A stretch of DNA of 13,632 bases, from NCBI GenBank assembly GCA_944382705.1, contig CALWNE010000022.1, positions 1 through 13,632 on the forward strand. The letters run 5' to 3'. Source of the DNA: an uncultured Allofournierella sp. GTDB lineage: Bacteria > Bacillota > Clostridia > Oscillospirales > Ruminococcaceae. Within the stretch, counting starts at the first letter, position 1. Each line of letters starts with the position of its first letter. Shown here in pieces: positions 4,570-12,596 of this stretch. Both the position numbers and the translations under genes were made by a program. Under the pieces are notes generated by a model, which worked only from the letters and a program-made list of their open reading frames with translations, was not told the DNA's origin and did no database searches.

Positions 4570-5931
4570 ATGGCAACGCTCGTTCTAAGCGACAAATACA
4601 AGGCGTTTCTGCGCTGCACCGCCCCGGTGGAGTTTCTGGAGGGGACCACCGCCGCAGGCAAAACCACGGTGGGCATCTTCAAGTTTATGCTCCGTGTGGC
4701 CCAAAGCCCCAAACAGCTGCACATCTTGTCGGGGTTAGACCTTGGCACCATTGAGAAGAACATCATCACCAAGGAGCTGGGCATTCTGGACGACTTCGGC
4801 CCGCTGGTGGAGTACAACCCCAGCGGCAAAGGCAAACACAGCCTGCCCCACATTCTGCTGCACACTGCACAGGGGGCCAAGGTGGTATATGTGCTGGGGT
4901 ACGACAACAAAGCCCGCTGGAAAAAGGCGTTGGGTGGCCAGTACGGCTGCTTGTACATTGACGAAATCAACATTGCCGACATGGAGTATGTGCGGGAGAC
5001 CAGTATGCGCTGCGACTATCTGCTGGCCACCCTCAACCCAGACGACCCATCCTTGCCCATTTACGAGGAGTTTGTCAACCACGCAAGACCCCTGCCCCAG
5101 TGGGCACACGAAACCCCGAAAGAAATCTTGGAACAGCTGAACCAGGAACCCAAGCAAGGCTGGGTACACTGGTTTTTTTCCTTTGACCACAACGAAGGGT
5201 TACCGCCCGAAAAGATTCAGCAAATCATCGGCATGGTGCCGGTGGGAACCAAGCTCCACAAAAATAAGATTCTGGGCCTGCGGGGCAGAGCAACGGGTCT
5301 GGTCTTTAACTTACAGCAAAGCAATCTCATCCCGGCGGCACAGCTGCGGCAGGCGATGCAAGAAAACAACCTGCATTGGGTGCAGCTATCCTGCGGCGTG
5401 GATACCAGTTACAGCCAGCAAACCGACGATACCTTTGCCTTTGTGTTCACGGGGATTTTGTCCGACCGGCGCAAGGTCACCCTCGCCGCCGAAGTCCACA
5501 GCAACAAGGAACGGGCAAGGCGGCGCCTTCCGCCCCTTGCCCCCAGCGATATACCGCCCATTCTGGTGGAGTTTCTGGAGCGGCAGCGCACCGCCTGGGG
5601 TTTTGCCCGCACGGTGTACATTGACAGTGCCGACCAGGCCACCATTACCGAGTGCGGCAAATACAAGCGGCAGAACGGCAGCATCTACGACTTTGTTCCG
5701 GCATGGAAAAAGATGCCCATTCTCGACCGCATCCAGCTGGAAATTGGCTGGCTTGCCCACGGTGACCACCTTATGGTGCAGGAAACCTGCGCCCCCTTGG
5801 TACAGGAGTACAACGCATACAGCTGGAAAGAAGGCAAGGACGAACCGGAAGACCGCAACGACCATGCCGTGAACTCAGAGCAGTACAGCTGGCTGCCCTA
5901 CAAAGAAAAAATAGGAAGGGTGAAACAATGA
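4570..5931 (+). CDS. Terminase large subunit (packaging ATPase/nuclease)
   Basis: The 453-residue motor pumps DNA into the prohead and cuts the concatemer. The Walker A motif is GTTAAGKTT at residues 25-33 (Lys31). The Walker B motif is LYIDE at 128-132, with Asp131 and catalytic Glu132. The C-terminal RNase H-like nuclease shows its three acidic sites as GVDTSYS (Asp278), YIDSAD (Asp352) and RNDHAVNSEQY (Asp431). AAGGA lies about 11 bases before ATG 4570. The gene ends in an ATGA overlap with the portal gene. The length and motif order are normal for phage terminases (Terminase_3/6 group); all key residues look intact, so this packaging gene appears functional. Confidence 0.95.
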   Translation: MATLVLSDKYKAFLRCTAPVEFLEGTTAAGKTTVGIFKFMLRVAQSPKQLHILSGLDLGTIEKNIITKELGILDDFGPLVEYNPSGKGKHSLPHILLHTAQGAKVVYVLGYDNKARWKKALGGQYGCLYIDEINIADMEYVRETSMRCDYLLATLNPDDPSLPIYEEFVNHARPLPQWAHETPKEILEQLNQEPKQGWVHWFFSFDHNEGLPPEKIQQIIGMVPVGTKLHKNKILGLRGRATGLVFNLQQSNLIPAAQLRQAMQENNLHWVQLSCGVDTSYSQQTDDTFAFVFTGILSDRRKVTLAAEVHSNKERARRRLPPLAPSDIPPILVEFLERQRTAWGFARTVYIDSADQATITECGKYKRQNGSIYDFVPAWKKMPILDRIQLEIGWLAHGDHLMVQETCAPLVQEYNAYSWKEGKDEPEDRNDHAVNSEQYSWLPYKEKIGRVKQ

Positions 5932-7388
5932 CTTTTTGGAAGAAGGTGAAAGGAATGATACAAAGCTGGCTGAACATCCAACCGGCCCAGGGGCGGAGCG
6001 TAACCATTCGGGAATCGGTGAACCACGCCACCAATGTGCTGCGCAACCAGATTTGGTACCGGGGGGACGCCTCCGAGATTGACCAGCTGTTTAAGCATCT
6101 GAGCGAGGATGCGGTGGGCCGTGCAAGATTTTGGGCGGCAGCACCCCAAAGCCAGCAGATTCGCAAGGCCCACAGCGGCCTGCCGGGGATTCTGGTGGAC
6201 AGTCTGGCCGGGATTGTTAAAGCAGACCTGGGCCGGATGGAGTTCACCACAGACAGCCAGGCCGCCAGCCGGTGGGAGGTGATTGCGGCGGAAAATGATT
6301 TTTCTGCCCTGGTGGGCAAGGCGGTGGCAGATACCCTGGTAACTGGGGACGGTGCCTTTAAAATCAGCATGGACACCACCCTCAGCCAAAAGCCCATTCT
6401 GGAATACTGGGACGGCAGCCGTGTGGAGTATGTGCGCCGACATGGCAGGGTGGCACAGGTGCATTTCCTTACACCCATGGGCAAGCGGCTGCTGAGGGAA
6501 ATCTACAGCCCCGGCAGTGTAACCTACAAGCTCTTTGAAGGCGAAAAGGAACTGCCCCTCGCCGCTGAACCAAGCTGTGCAGACCTGCAGCCTGTAACTT
6601 TTAACAGCCAGGTCATGCTGGCGGTGCCTCTGCAATTCTGGCCGTCCGGGCGGTATCCGGGCCGGGGCAAAAGCATCTTCGACAGCAAAACCGACGCCTT
6701 CGACGCACACGACGAAATCATCAGCCAGTGGCTGGATGCGGTGCGGGCCGGAAGGGTGCAGAAGTATATTCCGGAAGCACTGATTCCCAGAAACCACGCA
6801 GACGGTAGCCTAATGAATGTAAACGCCTTTGGCACAGAGTTTGTACACATCGAAAACAGCGCAGGAGAAAATGGCGGCAATAAAATCGAAACCGTTCAGC
6901 CGGAAATCCGCTACGAAGCCTTTGTGGCCAGCTACACCGCCACACTGGATATGTGTTTGCAGGGCATTGTAAGCCCGGCCACCCTGGGCATTGATGTGGG
7001 CCGTATGGCCAGTGCCGAAGCCCAGCGAGAGAAAAAGGACATCACCGGCATGACCCGAAACGCCATGACGGCTGTACTGGAAAAGGCGTTGCCCAAACTG
7101 GCGGAAATTGCCCTGCAAGCCCAGGACATTTTAGAGGGCCGCACCCCCCAGCCCTACGCCGCTGCCATCGGCTTTGGGGAGTACGGCGCACCGGATTTTG
7201 ACAGCCGGGTAAAAACCATTGCCAGTGCAGCCAGCAGCTCCATTATGAGCGTGGAGGCCCAGGTGGACGAACTCTGGGGCACCAGCAAGGACGAGGACTG
7301 GAAGGCAGCCGAAGTTCAGCGCATCCGCTTTGAGCGTGGTGTGGAGGACATGACCGAACCCTCCCTGCTGGATGAGGTAGCCAGATGA
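5928..7388 (+). CDS. Portal protein
   Basis: The 486-residue product forms the dodecameric ring at one capsid vertex through which DNA passes. The sequence carries the expected features of SPP1/A118-type portals. These are a basic N-terminus (MTFWKKVKGMIQSWLNI), an NQIWYRGDASEIDQLF segment near residue 40, a beta-rich body, and a C-terminal helical region with GMASAEAQREKKDITGMTRNAM preceding the acidic tail. The gene begins in an ATGA overlap with the large terminase stop, preceded by GGAAGGGTGA, and ends in another ATGA overlap with the minor capsid gene. The identification rests on family resemblance plus invariant position between terminase and minor head protein. Confidence 0.92.
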   Translation: MTFWKKVKGMIQSWLNIQPAQGRSVTIRESVNHATNVLRNQIWYRGDASEIDQLFKHLSEDAVGRARFWAAAPQSQQIRKAHSGLPGILVDSLAGIVKADLGRMEFTTDSQAASRWEVIAAENDFSALVGKAVADTLVTGDGAFKISMDTTLSQKPILEYWDGSRVEYVRRHGRVAQVHFLTPMGKRLLREIYSPGSVTYKLFEGEKELPLAAEPSCADLQPVTFNSQVMLAVPLQFWPSGRYPGRGKSIFDSKTDAFDAHDEIISQWLDAVRAGRVQKYIPEALIPRNHADGSLMNVNAFGTEFVHIENSAGENGGNKIETVQPEIRYEAFVASYTATLDMCLQGIVSPATLGIDVGRMASAEAQREKKDITGMTRNAMTAVLEKALPKLAEIALQAQDILEGRTPQPYAAAIGFGEYGAPDFDSRVKTIASAASSSIMSVEAQVDELWGTSKDEDWKAAEVQRIRFERGVEDMTEPSLLDEVAR

Positions 7389-9067
7389 CCGCCCAGGAGG
7401 TGGCCGACCTGTTCCGTGCCCTGGAGCTGGATCTGGTGGCAAGCTTGAAACGCAACATGGGCCGCCACATCGCCCAGGAACAGAAGGAGGGTGGCAAGAA
7501 CAATGTGCCCGAGCATTGGGAGGCGTGGCAGGCGGCAAAGCTGCGGGATTTGCGCCGCTTTCAAACCGAGAACCGTCATATTGTGGCCCGGTATGCTCCC
7601 CGGCTGGATGAGGAAACCCGGCAGCTTTTGCAGGAGCAGTACGCCGAGGGCGGCTCTGAGGGCTTTTTTGCCATGAACGACCGCAAGGTGAATGCCTTGA
7701 TAGGCGAGATGCAAGCCGCCCACCAAACCAGCCAGAAGGCCGCATTGCGGTACATGGACGATGTATACCGGCAGACCATCCGCAAAACCGCCCTTGGTAT
7801 GGCCACCGGCAGCATGACCCTAAAGCAAGCGGTGGACGATGCCACAAAGGACTTTTTGCGCCAGGGCATCCAGTGCATCCGCTACAAAAACGGCAGGCAG
7901 GTGAACATTGCCAGCTATGCAGAAATGGCACTGCGCACCGCCAGCACAAGGGCAACTTTGCAGGGAGAAGCCGCCCTCCGGGAAACCCTTGGGGTGGACA
8001 CGGTGCTGGTGAGCCAGTACGGGGCGTGCAGCGATACCTGCCTGCCCTGGCAGGGGCTGGTTTACATAGACGATGTGTTCCAGGTGTACAACGGCCCCCA
8101 CACCCCCGGCGGCACCTATGGCATAAGCCGCAACGGCAAGCAGTACCCCCTGTTGAGCGTGGCCATGAAGGCGGGGTTATTCCATCCAAACTGCCGGCAT
8201 ACCCTCACCACCTGGTTTGAGGGCATCAGCACAAGGCCCAAGCCCATGGACAAGGCGAAAATCCAAGCAACCAGCCGGCTGGAATCAAAACAGCGAGCCA
8301 TGGAGCGCAGGATTCGGCAGGCAAAGCGAGAGGCCGAGGGCTTGCAGGACGAGCAAGCCGCCAAAGAAGCCCGGCGAGAGGTACGCCGCCTGCAAAAGCA
8401 GCTGAAAGCCTTTGTGGATACCCATGGCGATGTACTGCGCCGGGACCCCTGGCGTGAGCGGTACGATGGGGTGAAAGCGAAAAATGGGCGCTCAGCAGGA
8501 GAGAATATCGACAAGTCTCAGGCAACGGAAAATTTGCCGAAGCAAATCGGGCAGCTGCCCAACATGAGCGATAAGACGGCAAAAGCATTTCTTGCCGAGG
8601 TGGAAAAACAGACTTTTGATTTAGAACATGAAGAAGATTGTACGATTTTGACGGATGGAACGGTATGGCGAACCAAAGGAACTGCAAGCGAGGTACATCC
8701 AGAAGCAATTCAAACAGTGTTTGGAAAGTCGTTGGCAGGATCGTATTCTTACCACAATCATCCGGCAAATAAAACGCACTACTCTTTAAGTGGTGAAGAT
8801 GCTGGATTTTTCTTGGAAAATGAAGTACAATATTCCCAAGCAAGCGATGACCGATATATTTATTTTATGGAACGGACACCACAAACTGTTTTCGCCAGGT
8901 ATGAAGAAGTTACGGTTATGTTTGAATCAATCCGAAAAGGCCCTGTAATGGAAATGAAATTCACAGGAGAAATTGACCCTGACCTGGATGAGTATCACAT
9001 GACCATGAAGCTACTTGCGGAAGAGTATGGTTTTCGCTACGGAAGAGAGGTTCGCCGTGGTAGATAA
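7385..9067 (+). CDS. Type-2 minor capsid protein with an extra JAMM-like C-terminal domain
   Basis: The first 350 or so residues are a Phage_min_cap2-type minor head protein. It is helical at the start, then has a Cys/His-rich signature GACSDTCLPWQGLVY (Cys215, Cys219) and GLFHPNCRHTLT (His267, Cys270, His272), followed by a basic coiled region (RLESKQRAMERRIRQAKREAEG). From about residue 370 the DNA becomes AT-richer and the protein changes character: a separate domain with SYHNHPANKTHYSLSGED (His457, His459, Ser469, Asp472). This resembles the metal site H-x-H-P...S-x-x-D of JAMM/JAB enzymes, with a slightly long spacer. Phages often carry toxin- or enzyme-like domains at this position. The activity is unproven; a peptidase or another metal-dependent enzyme would fit. 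Confidence 0.85.
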   Translation: MTAQEVADLFRALELDLVASLKRNMGRHIAQEQKEGGKNNVPEHWEAWQAAKLRDLRRFQTENRHIVARYAPRLDEETRQLLQEQYAEGGSEGFFAMNDRKVNALIGEMQAAHQTSQKAALRYMDDVYRQTIRKTALGMATGSMTLKQAVDDATKDFLRQGIQCIRYKNGRQVNIASYAEMALRTASTRATLQGEAALRETLGVDTVLVSQYGACSDTCLPWQGLVYIDDVFQVYNGPHTPGGTYGISRNGKQYPLLSVAMKAGLFHPNCRHTLTTWFEGISTRPKPMDKAKIQATSRLESKQRAMERRIRQAKREAEGLQDEQAAKEARREVRRLQKQLKAFVDTHGDVLRRDPWRERYDGVKAKNGRSAGENIDKSQATENLPKQIGQLPNMSDKTAKAFLAEVEKQTFDLEHEEDCTILTDGTVWRTKGTASEVHPEAIQTVFGKSLAGSYSYHNHPANKTHYSLSGEDAGFFLENEVQYSQASDDRYIYFMERTPQTVFARYEEVTVMFESIRKGPVMEMKFTGEIDPDLDEYHMTMKLLAEEYGFRYGREVRRGR

Positions 9068-9254
9068 AGATTCCCCTAAGTACCCCGATTATATGCAGGA
9101 AGCCAAAGCGCTCTTTGAGGAGTACGAAAAAAAGATGGAGGCACTCCGTCCACCGGCAAGCTATCGTGGCTTGGATGGATGGGACACAGCGGAACTCAGC
9201 AGGGAGTGCCATCGGAAGCTCAAGGAACTCCAAAAAAAATATGGCTTTCTGTAA
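9057..9254 (+). CDS. Small hypothetical protein, possible partner of the upstream C-terminal domain
   Basis: The 65-residue frame begins at GTG 9057, overlapping the minor-capsid stop by 11 bases, with GGAAGAGAGG (9041-9050) 6 bases upstream. An in-frame ATG at 9015 lies deep in the previous gene without a comparable site. The protein is acidic-basic and helical (EAKALFEEYEKKMEALRP, then TAELSRECHRKLKELQKKYGFL), likely a helical hairpin. It shares the AT-richer composition of the preceding domain, so both probably arrived as one cargo. By analogy with toxin/immunity pairs it may bind or neutralise that domain; this is inference without a family match. Confidence 0.7.
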   Translation: MVDKDSPKYPDYMQEAKALFEEYEKKMEALRPPASYRGLDGWDTAELSRECHRKLKELQKKYGFL

Positions 9255-9363
9255 ACTACTCACCAATCGTAGAGCGTCCATAATCATTTTGTTTTTAAAA
9301 ATGGCTGTTTTTTAAAAGTGTATTGCACAAAATAGGGCCAACAATTAAAATTTATATCCCCCC
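9255..9363 (+). promoter_or_regulatory. AT-rich gap with a weak promoter-like pair
   Basis: No gene is seen. TTGCAC (9323-9328) and TAAAAT (9346-9351) are 17 bases apart and could form a moderate sigma-A promoter. Transcription would then run straight into the two hairpins at 9364-9441. Imperfect copies of GTTTTTAAAA occur around 9290-9317. The composition matches the upstream cargo rather than the phage backbone. Confidence 0.3.
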
Positions 9364-9398
9364 AAAGCTCACGCCCCAAAAGGGCAGTGGGCTTTTTT
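9364..9398 (+). terminator. Rho-independent terminator 1 after the minor-capsid cargo
   Basis: AAAGCTCACGCCC (9364-9376) pairs with GGGCAGTGGGCTTT (9382-9395), allowing one G-U pair and one bulged T, around a CAAAA loop, and ends in six T (9393-9398). It separates the portal/minor-capsid genes from the scaffold and capsid genes, so capsid expression needs partial readthrough, antitermination or a separate promoter. Confidence 0.75.
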
Positions 9399-9400
9399 CA

Positions 9401-9441
9401 TGCCTGTATCTGGCCGCATGAGGCTGGAACGGGCATTTTTT
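9401..9441 (+). terminator. Terminator-like hairpin 2, in tandem
   Basis: TGCC (9401-9404) pairs with GGCA (9432-9435), and an inner TGGCC/GGCTG helix (9411-9415/9422-9426) lies across an internal loop; six T follow at 9436-9441. It is weaker than the hairpin immediately before it, and the two together form a tandem arrangement. Confidence 0.5.
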
Positions 9442-9488
9442 ATACCATTTTGCAGATGACTGCAAAGACGAAAGAAAGGACTGATACC

Positions 9489-10127
9489 ATGCGCAAAAAG
9501 ACCCAGGCAGACCAGCCGGAAACCACCACCAAAAAGGCACCCGGCCAGCAGATGGACGACCCCGAAACCCACCAGGCCGAAGGGGTACAGCAGAGCGAGC
9601 AGGAAACCCAGCAGGACACCGCCGCCACCCAGCAGGAGGACAGTACCCAAGCCCAGCAGGAGGGTGAGGAACAGGCAGACAAGCAGCAGCCCGAACCCAG
9701 GGAGGGGATGCAGCCCAAACCCAAGGCAGCGGCCGCCCAGCAGGCAGACCAGCCCGACCAGCAGGAGCCTTCCACCCAGCCCCAGGCAGAGGACCGTGTG
9801 GCCCAGCTGGAACAACAGCTTTTGCAGGCCAACAGCCGTAACGCCGCCTATGCCGCAGGGGTTCGCCCCGAACTGGTGGAGGATGCTGTCACCCTGGCGA
9901 TGGCACAGGCAGCCGCAGCGGGCCAGGTAACCCAGGAGGCGGTGCAGTCTGCCATGGAACAGGTGCTGCAGCGCCACCCGGATTGGAAGATGCAGCCCGC
10001 CCAAACCGGCAAAAAGACTACCGGCGGCTTTGTACTGGGCAGCGACCCCAGCCGCACCGCTGCCGGTAAGCCCACCGGCACCGGTAAGACCGAGAGCAAA
10101 AAGCCCTGGAATAAATTCAACCGATAA
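9489..10127 (+). CDS. Capsid scaffolding protein, glutamine-rich
   Basis: The 212-residue protein sits directly before the major capsid gene, where scaffolds are found in phages that lack a prohead protease. Its N-terminal half is low complexity: about 26 of the first 100 residues are Gln, with many Glu, Pro and Ala. A short coiled-coil segment (RVAQLEQQLLQANSRNAAY) follows, then a folded helical stretch (RPELVEDAVTLAMAQAAAAG) and a basic C-terminal tail ending KKPWNKFNR, suitable for docking on capsid subunits. Scaffolds guide coat assembly and then leave the prohead. AGAAAGGA (9473-9480) lies 8 bases before ATG 9489. The assignment rests on position and overall layout, since scaffolds diverge fast. 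The Gln-rich region is unusually extreme. Confidence 0.82.
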   Translation: MRKKTQADQPETTTKKAPGQQMDDPETHQAEGVQQSEQETQQDTAATQQEDSTQAQQEGEEQADKQQPEPREGMQPKPKAAAAQQADQPDQQEPSTQPQAEDRVAQLEQQLLQANSRNAAYAAGVRPELVEDAVTLAMAQAAAAGQVTQEAVQSAMEQVLQRHPDWKMQPAQTGKKTTGGFVLGSDPSRTAAGKPTGTGKTESKKPWNKFNR

Positions 10128-10144
10128 GAAAGGACAATACGACT

Positions 10145-11113
10145 ATGGCTAATACTGTAAATCACGCCCAGCAATGGAACCCCGAACTGGTGGAGATTAT
10201 GCGCCAGAACACCCTTTGCGCCCCCTTCATCACCACCAATGTGCGCTGGCTGGATGCAAAGACCTTCCACTTTACCAGCATGCAGACCAGCGGCTTTAAG
10301 AACCACAGCCGCAACGGCGGTTGGAACCGTGGCGAATTCACCCAGACCGACCACCCCTACACCGTAACCCACGACCGTGACATTGAGTTTTTGGTGGATA
10401 AGGCGGATGTGGACGAGAGCAATGCCACTGCATCCATCCAGAACATTGCCCAGGTGTTCACCCAGAACCAGTCCGGCCCCGAAAAAGACGCCCTGTTCTT
10501 CTCCAAGGTTGCCGCCGCTGCCAAGGCTCTGGAGGGCTACCACACCGAAACCGACGCCTCCACCATCACCAAGGCGAATGTATACGGCCACCTGAAAAAG
10601 TGCATGGCCGCCGGCAAGCTGCGCCGCTACAAGGGCAAGGGCGGCCTGATTATGTACATTACCAGTGCCATTATGGATGCGCTGGAGCAGTCCACCGAGT
10701 TTACCCGCACCATCAATGTAACCCAGATTGCGGACGGCGGCGAAGGCATTGAAACCCGCATCACCGACATTGACGGCGTGCCTGTGATGGAGGTCATCGA
10801 CGATGAGGTTTTTTACGACGCCTTCAACTTTGAGCCTGCAAACGGTGGCTTTGAGCCCCACGCCGGTGCCCACAAAATCAATGTGCTGATTGCCAGCCCC
10901 CTCACCACCAAGGTGGTGCCCAAAATCTCCAGCATCTACTTCTTTAACCCCGGCGCCCACACCCAGGGCGACGGCTACCTGTACCAGGAGCGTGAGCTGA
11001 GCGATGTGTTCACCTTCCCCAACGGCAAGGACGGCAAGGTGGATTCCGTGTTTGTGGATACCGACACTGCGGCCAGCGTGCTTGCGGACATCGACACTGC
11101 GGCGGTGGAGTAA
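10145..11113 (+). CDS. Major capsid protein
   Basis: The 322-residue protein is the expected size for an HK97-fold coat protein without a cleaved delta domain. Its start (NTVNHAQQWNPELVEIMRQNTLCAPFI) and the middle segment VTHDRDIEFLVDKADVDESN are typical of the coat proteins of Gram-positive siphoviruses. It also has a long helix region (ASIQNIAQVFTQNQSGPEKDALFFSKVA) and beta-rich C-terminal strands. It follows the scaffold by 17 bases, with GAAAGGA upstream, and its codons are the most uniformly GC-ending in the window, as expected for a very highly expressed gene. It self-assembles with the scaffold around the portal to make the prohead. Confidence 0.92.
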   Translation: MANTVNHAQQWNPELVEIMRQNTLCAPFITTNVRWLDAKTFHFTSMQTSGFKNHSRNGGWNRGEFTQTDHPYTVTHDRDIEFLVDKADVDESNATASIQNIAQVFTQNQSGPEKDALFFSKVAAAAKALEGYHTETDASTITKANVYGHLKKCMAAGKLRRYKGKGGLIMYITSAIMDALEQSTEFTRTINVTQIADGGEGIETRITDIDGVPVMEVIDDEVFYDAFNFEPANGGFEPHAGAHKINVLIASPLTTKVVPKISSIYFFNPGAHTQGDGYLYQERELSDVFTFPNGKDGKVDSVFVDTDTAASVLADIDTAAVE

Positions 11114-11114
11114 T

Positions 11115-11489
11115 ATGGCATACGCAACCGCAGAAGAATTTGCCCGGTACTGCCCGGGCCAGTCCATGGATGAGAGCACCCTCACCGCCCTGCTGGAGCA
11201 AGCCAGCGATCAGGTGGACGCCGTGTGCTTTGGCCGCATCCGCCGCCAGGGCTTTCCGGCATTGGCCAGCTACCAGCAGGAGTGCATCAAAAAGGCGGTG
11301 TGCCTCCAGGCTGGCTGGCTGCACACCTATGGAGAGCTGCTGGACAGCCCCCTTGCCAGTTATGGCATCAATGGGGTGAGCATGAGTTTTGACGCCGCCC
11401 GCACGGTGCGCCAGGGCGGTGTAACCGTGGGCCAGCCGCTGTACAGTATGCTGATTCGCACCGGGCTTGCCCACCGGGGCATCTGGTAG
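11115..11489 (+). CDS. Head-tail connector (adaptor) protein
   Basis: The 124-residue product begins one base after the capsid stop (ATG 11115) and resembles the small helical adaptors that dock on the portal (gp6/gp15-like class). It opens with MAYATAEEFARYC and an acidic helix bundle MDESTLTALLEQASDQVDAVCFGR. A conserved-type helix QQECIKKAVCLQAGWLHTYGE follows, and a C-terminal region with GGVTVGQPLYSMLIRTGLAHRG, close to the usual end of such adaptors. Position just after the coat gene and before a head-closure gene agrees. The exact subfamily is not certain. Confidence 0.82.
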   Translation: MAYATAEEFARYCPGQSMDESTLTALLEQASDQVDAVCFGRIRRQGFPALASYQQECIKKAVCLQAGWLHTYGELLDSPLASYGINGVSMSFDAARTVRQGGVTVGQPLYSMLIRTGLAHRGIW

Positions 11490-11500
11490 GGGGTGGCGTC

Positions 11501-11833
11501 ATGAAATGGCCAAGCCTGGTGGCTCCCTGGGCCTGCAAAACCCCGGTCACTGTGGTTCTGGAAAGTGAAATTGGTGAGGACGGCGCACCCGTTGCAAGGG
11601 AGCCGATTCAAGCCCTGTGCAGCTTTTCCGAACAGCAGCGGCAGGTGGTAACCGCCGACCGCCAGCTGGTTACCCTAAACGGCACCTTGCTGTTCCCCGG
11701 CGATTTGGCCCCCCACTGCCCCAAGCTGGCTGGCACGGTGGAGGTTTACGGCAACCGCTGGACCATCCACAAGGCCAGCCGGGGCCGCAACCCGGACGGC
11801 AGCGTGAACTACACCAAGCTGGAGGTGATGTAA
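11501..11833 (+). CDS. Head closure / head-tail joining protein
   Basis: The 110-residue protein is beta-rich, with strands TPVTVVLESEIG, APVAREPIQALCSFSEQQRQVVTADRQLV and TVEVYGNRWTIHKASRGRNPDGSVNYTKLEV. This fits the small beta-barrel stopper (SPP1 gp16-like) that closes the portal channel after packaging. GGGGGTGG lies just before ATG 11501. It follows the adaptor gene and precedes two tail-joining minor proteins, the standard order. Assigned by order, length and secondary structure rather than an invariant motif. Confidence 0.75.
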   Translation: MKWPSLVAPWACKTPVTVVLESEIGEDGAPVAREPIQALCSFSEQQRQVVTADRQLVTLNGTLLFPGDLAPHCPKLAGTVEVYGNRWTIHKASRGRNPDGSVNYTKLEVM

Positions 11834-11836
11834 CCC

Positions 11837-12199
11837 GTGGCCATTAAAATTGAGCTGGACGACGCAGTTTTTGCCCAGCTGGAGGATGCAGCGCAGCAGG
11901 CCGCCGTGGCTACCATGGAAGCCCTAAGGGGCGAAGTTGTAACGGCCCAGGTCATGCCCTTTGATACAGGCGAAATGCAGGACAACCGCACCTTTGTAAA
12001 GCCGCTGAAAATGGGCGCACGGCTGGAAACGGATGCCCCTCAAGCCAGGCGGCTGTATTTTCATCCGGAGTACAATTTTCAGCAAGGCAACAACCCCAAC
12101 GCCCAGGGCGAATGGCTGCGGCACTGGCTGGAAGGCGGCGAGCAGGAGGACTTTGTACCCCAAACCTTTGAAAAGCGGCTGAAAGGCGGTGCAACATGA
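11837..12199 (+). CDS. Minor capsid / neck protein
   Basis: The 120-residue product starts at GTG 11837, with GGAGGTGAT spanning 11821-11829 and 7 bases of spacing. It has a helical N-terminus (DDAVFAQLEDAAQQAAVATMEALRGEV), the phrase MPFDTGEMQDNRTFVKP and YFHPEYNFQQGNNPNAQGEWLRHWLEGG. The combination VMPFDTGxMQDN plus ARRLYFHPEYNFQ is characteristic of the phage minor capsid protein group (Minor_capsid_2-like; functionally related to HK97 gp10 tail-completion proteins). It ends in an ATGA overlap with the next gene. Its role is probably at the neck where head and tail join. Confidence 0.83.
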   Translation: MAIKIELDDAVFAQLEDAAQQAAVATMEALRGEVVTAQVMPFDTGEMQDNRTFVKPLKMGARLETDAPQARRLYFHPEYNFQQGNNPNAQGEWLRHWLEGGEQEDFVPQTFEKRLKGGAT

Positions 12200-12594
12200 C
12201 CACCGAACAGCTGAAAAACTGGCTGAAAAGTCAAATGGATGTGGGCGAGGGCATCCGCATTGGCAGCATTGACGGCAACGCCAGCCGCTTTATCGGGGTG
12301 TATCGCAAAGAGGTGGCAGGCGGCGCAAGGATTTGCCTGGGCGGTGCAGCCCAAACCCTCACCGAAACCCTTCGGGCAGATATTCTGGTGCACTGGACGC
12401 AAAGTGCCGTACAGGCAGAACAAAAAGCCCAGGAGGTATGGCGGCTGTTCTACGGCTTAACCAATACCGATATGGACGGCGCCGCCGTCTACTGCGCCGA
12501 TGCAGGAGCAAGCCCCATCCCACTGGGCAGAGATGAAAAAGGAATCCACGAATATTGTATTCGTGTCACCTTAACTTGTAAAAGGAGTGAATAA
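12196..12594 (+). CDS. Minor capsid / tail completion protein
   Basis: A 132-residue protein whose ATG overlaps the preceding stop (ATGA). It opens with a helix (TTEQLKNWLKSQM), followed by strands around IRIGSIDGNASRFIGVY and RICLGGAAQTL. A segment TLRADILVHWTQSAVQAEQKAQEVWRLFYG is typical of the Minor_capsid_3 / tail terminator type, which caps the tail tube at the neck. The C-terminal strand is IHEYCIRVTLTCKR. The order (connector, closure, minor capsid, this gene, tail tube) supports a tail-terminator role; the precise label varies between databases. Confidence 0.82.
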   Translation: MTTEQLKNWLKSQMDVGEGIRIGSIDGNASRFIGVYRKEVAGGARICLGGAAQTLTETLRADILVHWTQSAVQAEQKAQEVWRLFYGLTNTDMDGAAVYCADAGASPIPLGRDEKGIHEYCIRVTLTCKRSE

Positions 12595-12596
12595 CA

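Noticed and set aside
7131..8189. 352-residue reverse-strand open frame
   Set aside because: Pro/Arg/Cys-rich shadow of the portal and minor capsid genes.
10145..11113. Possibility of an HK97-type prohead protease near the capsid gene
   Set aside because: None of the frames between portal and capsid looks like a ClpP- or herpes-type protease; a scaffold without protease fits an SPP1-like assembly.
9848..11185. 445-residue open frame on the reverse strand
   Set aside because: It is the antisense shadow of the scaffold and major capsid genes; high GC in third positions keeps the opposite frame open. No ribosome site or recognisable family.
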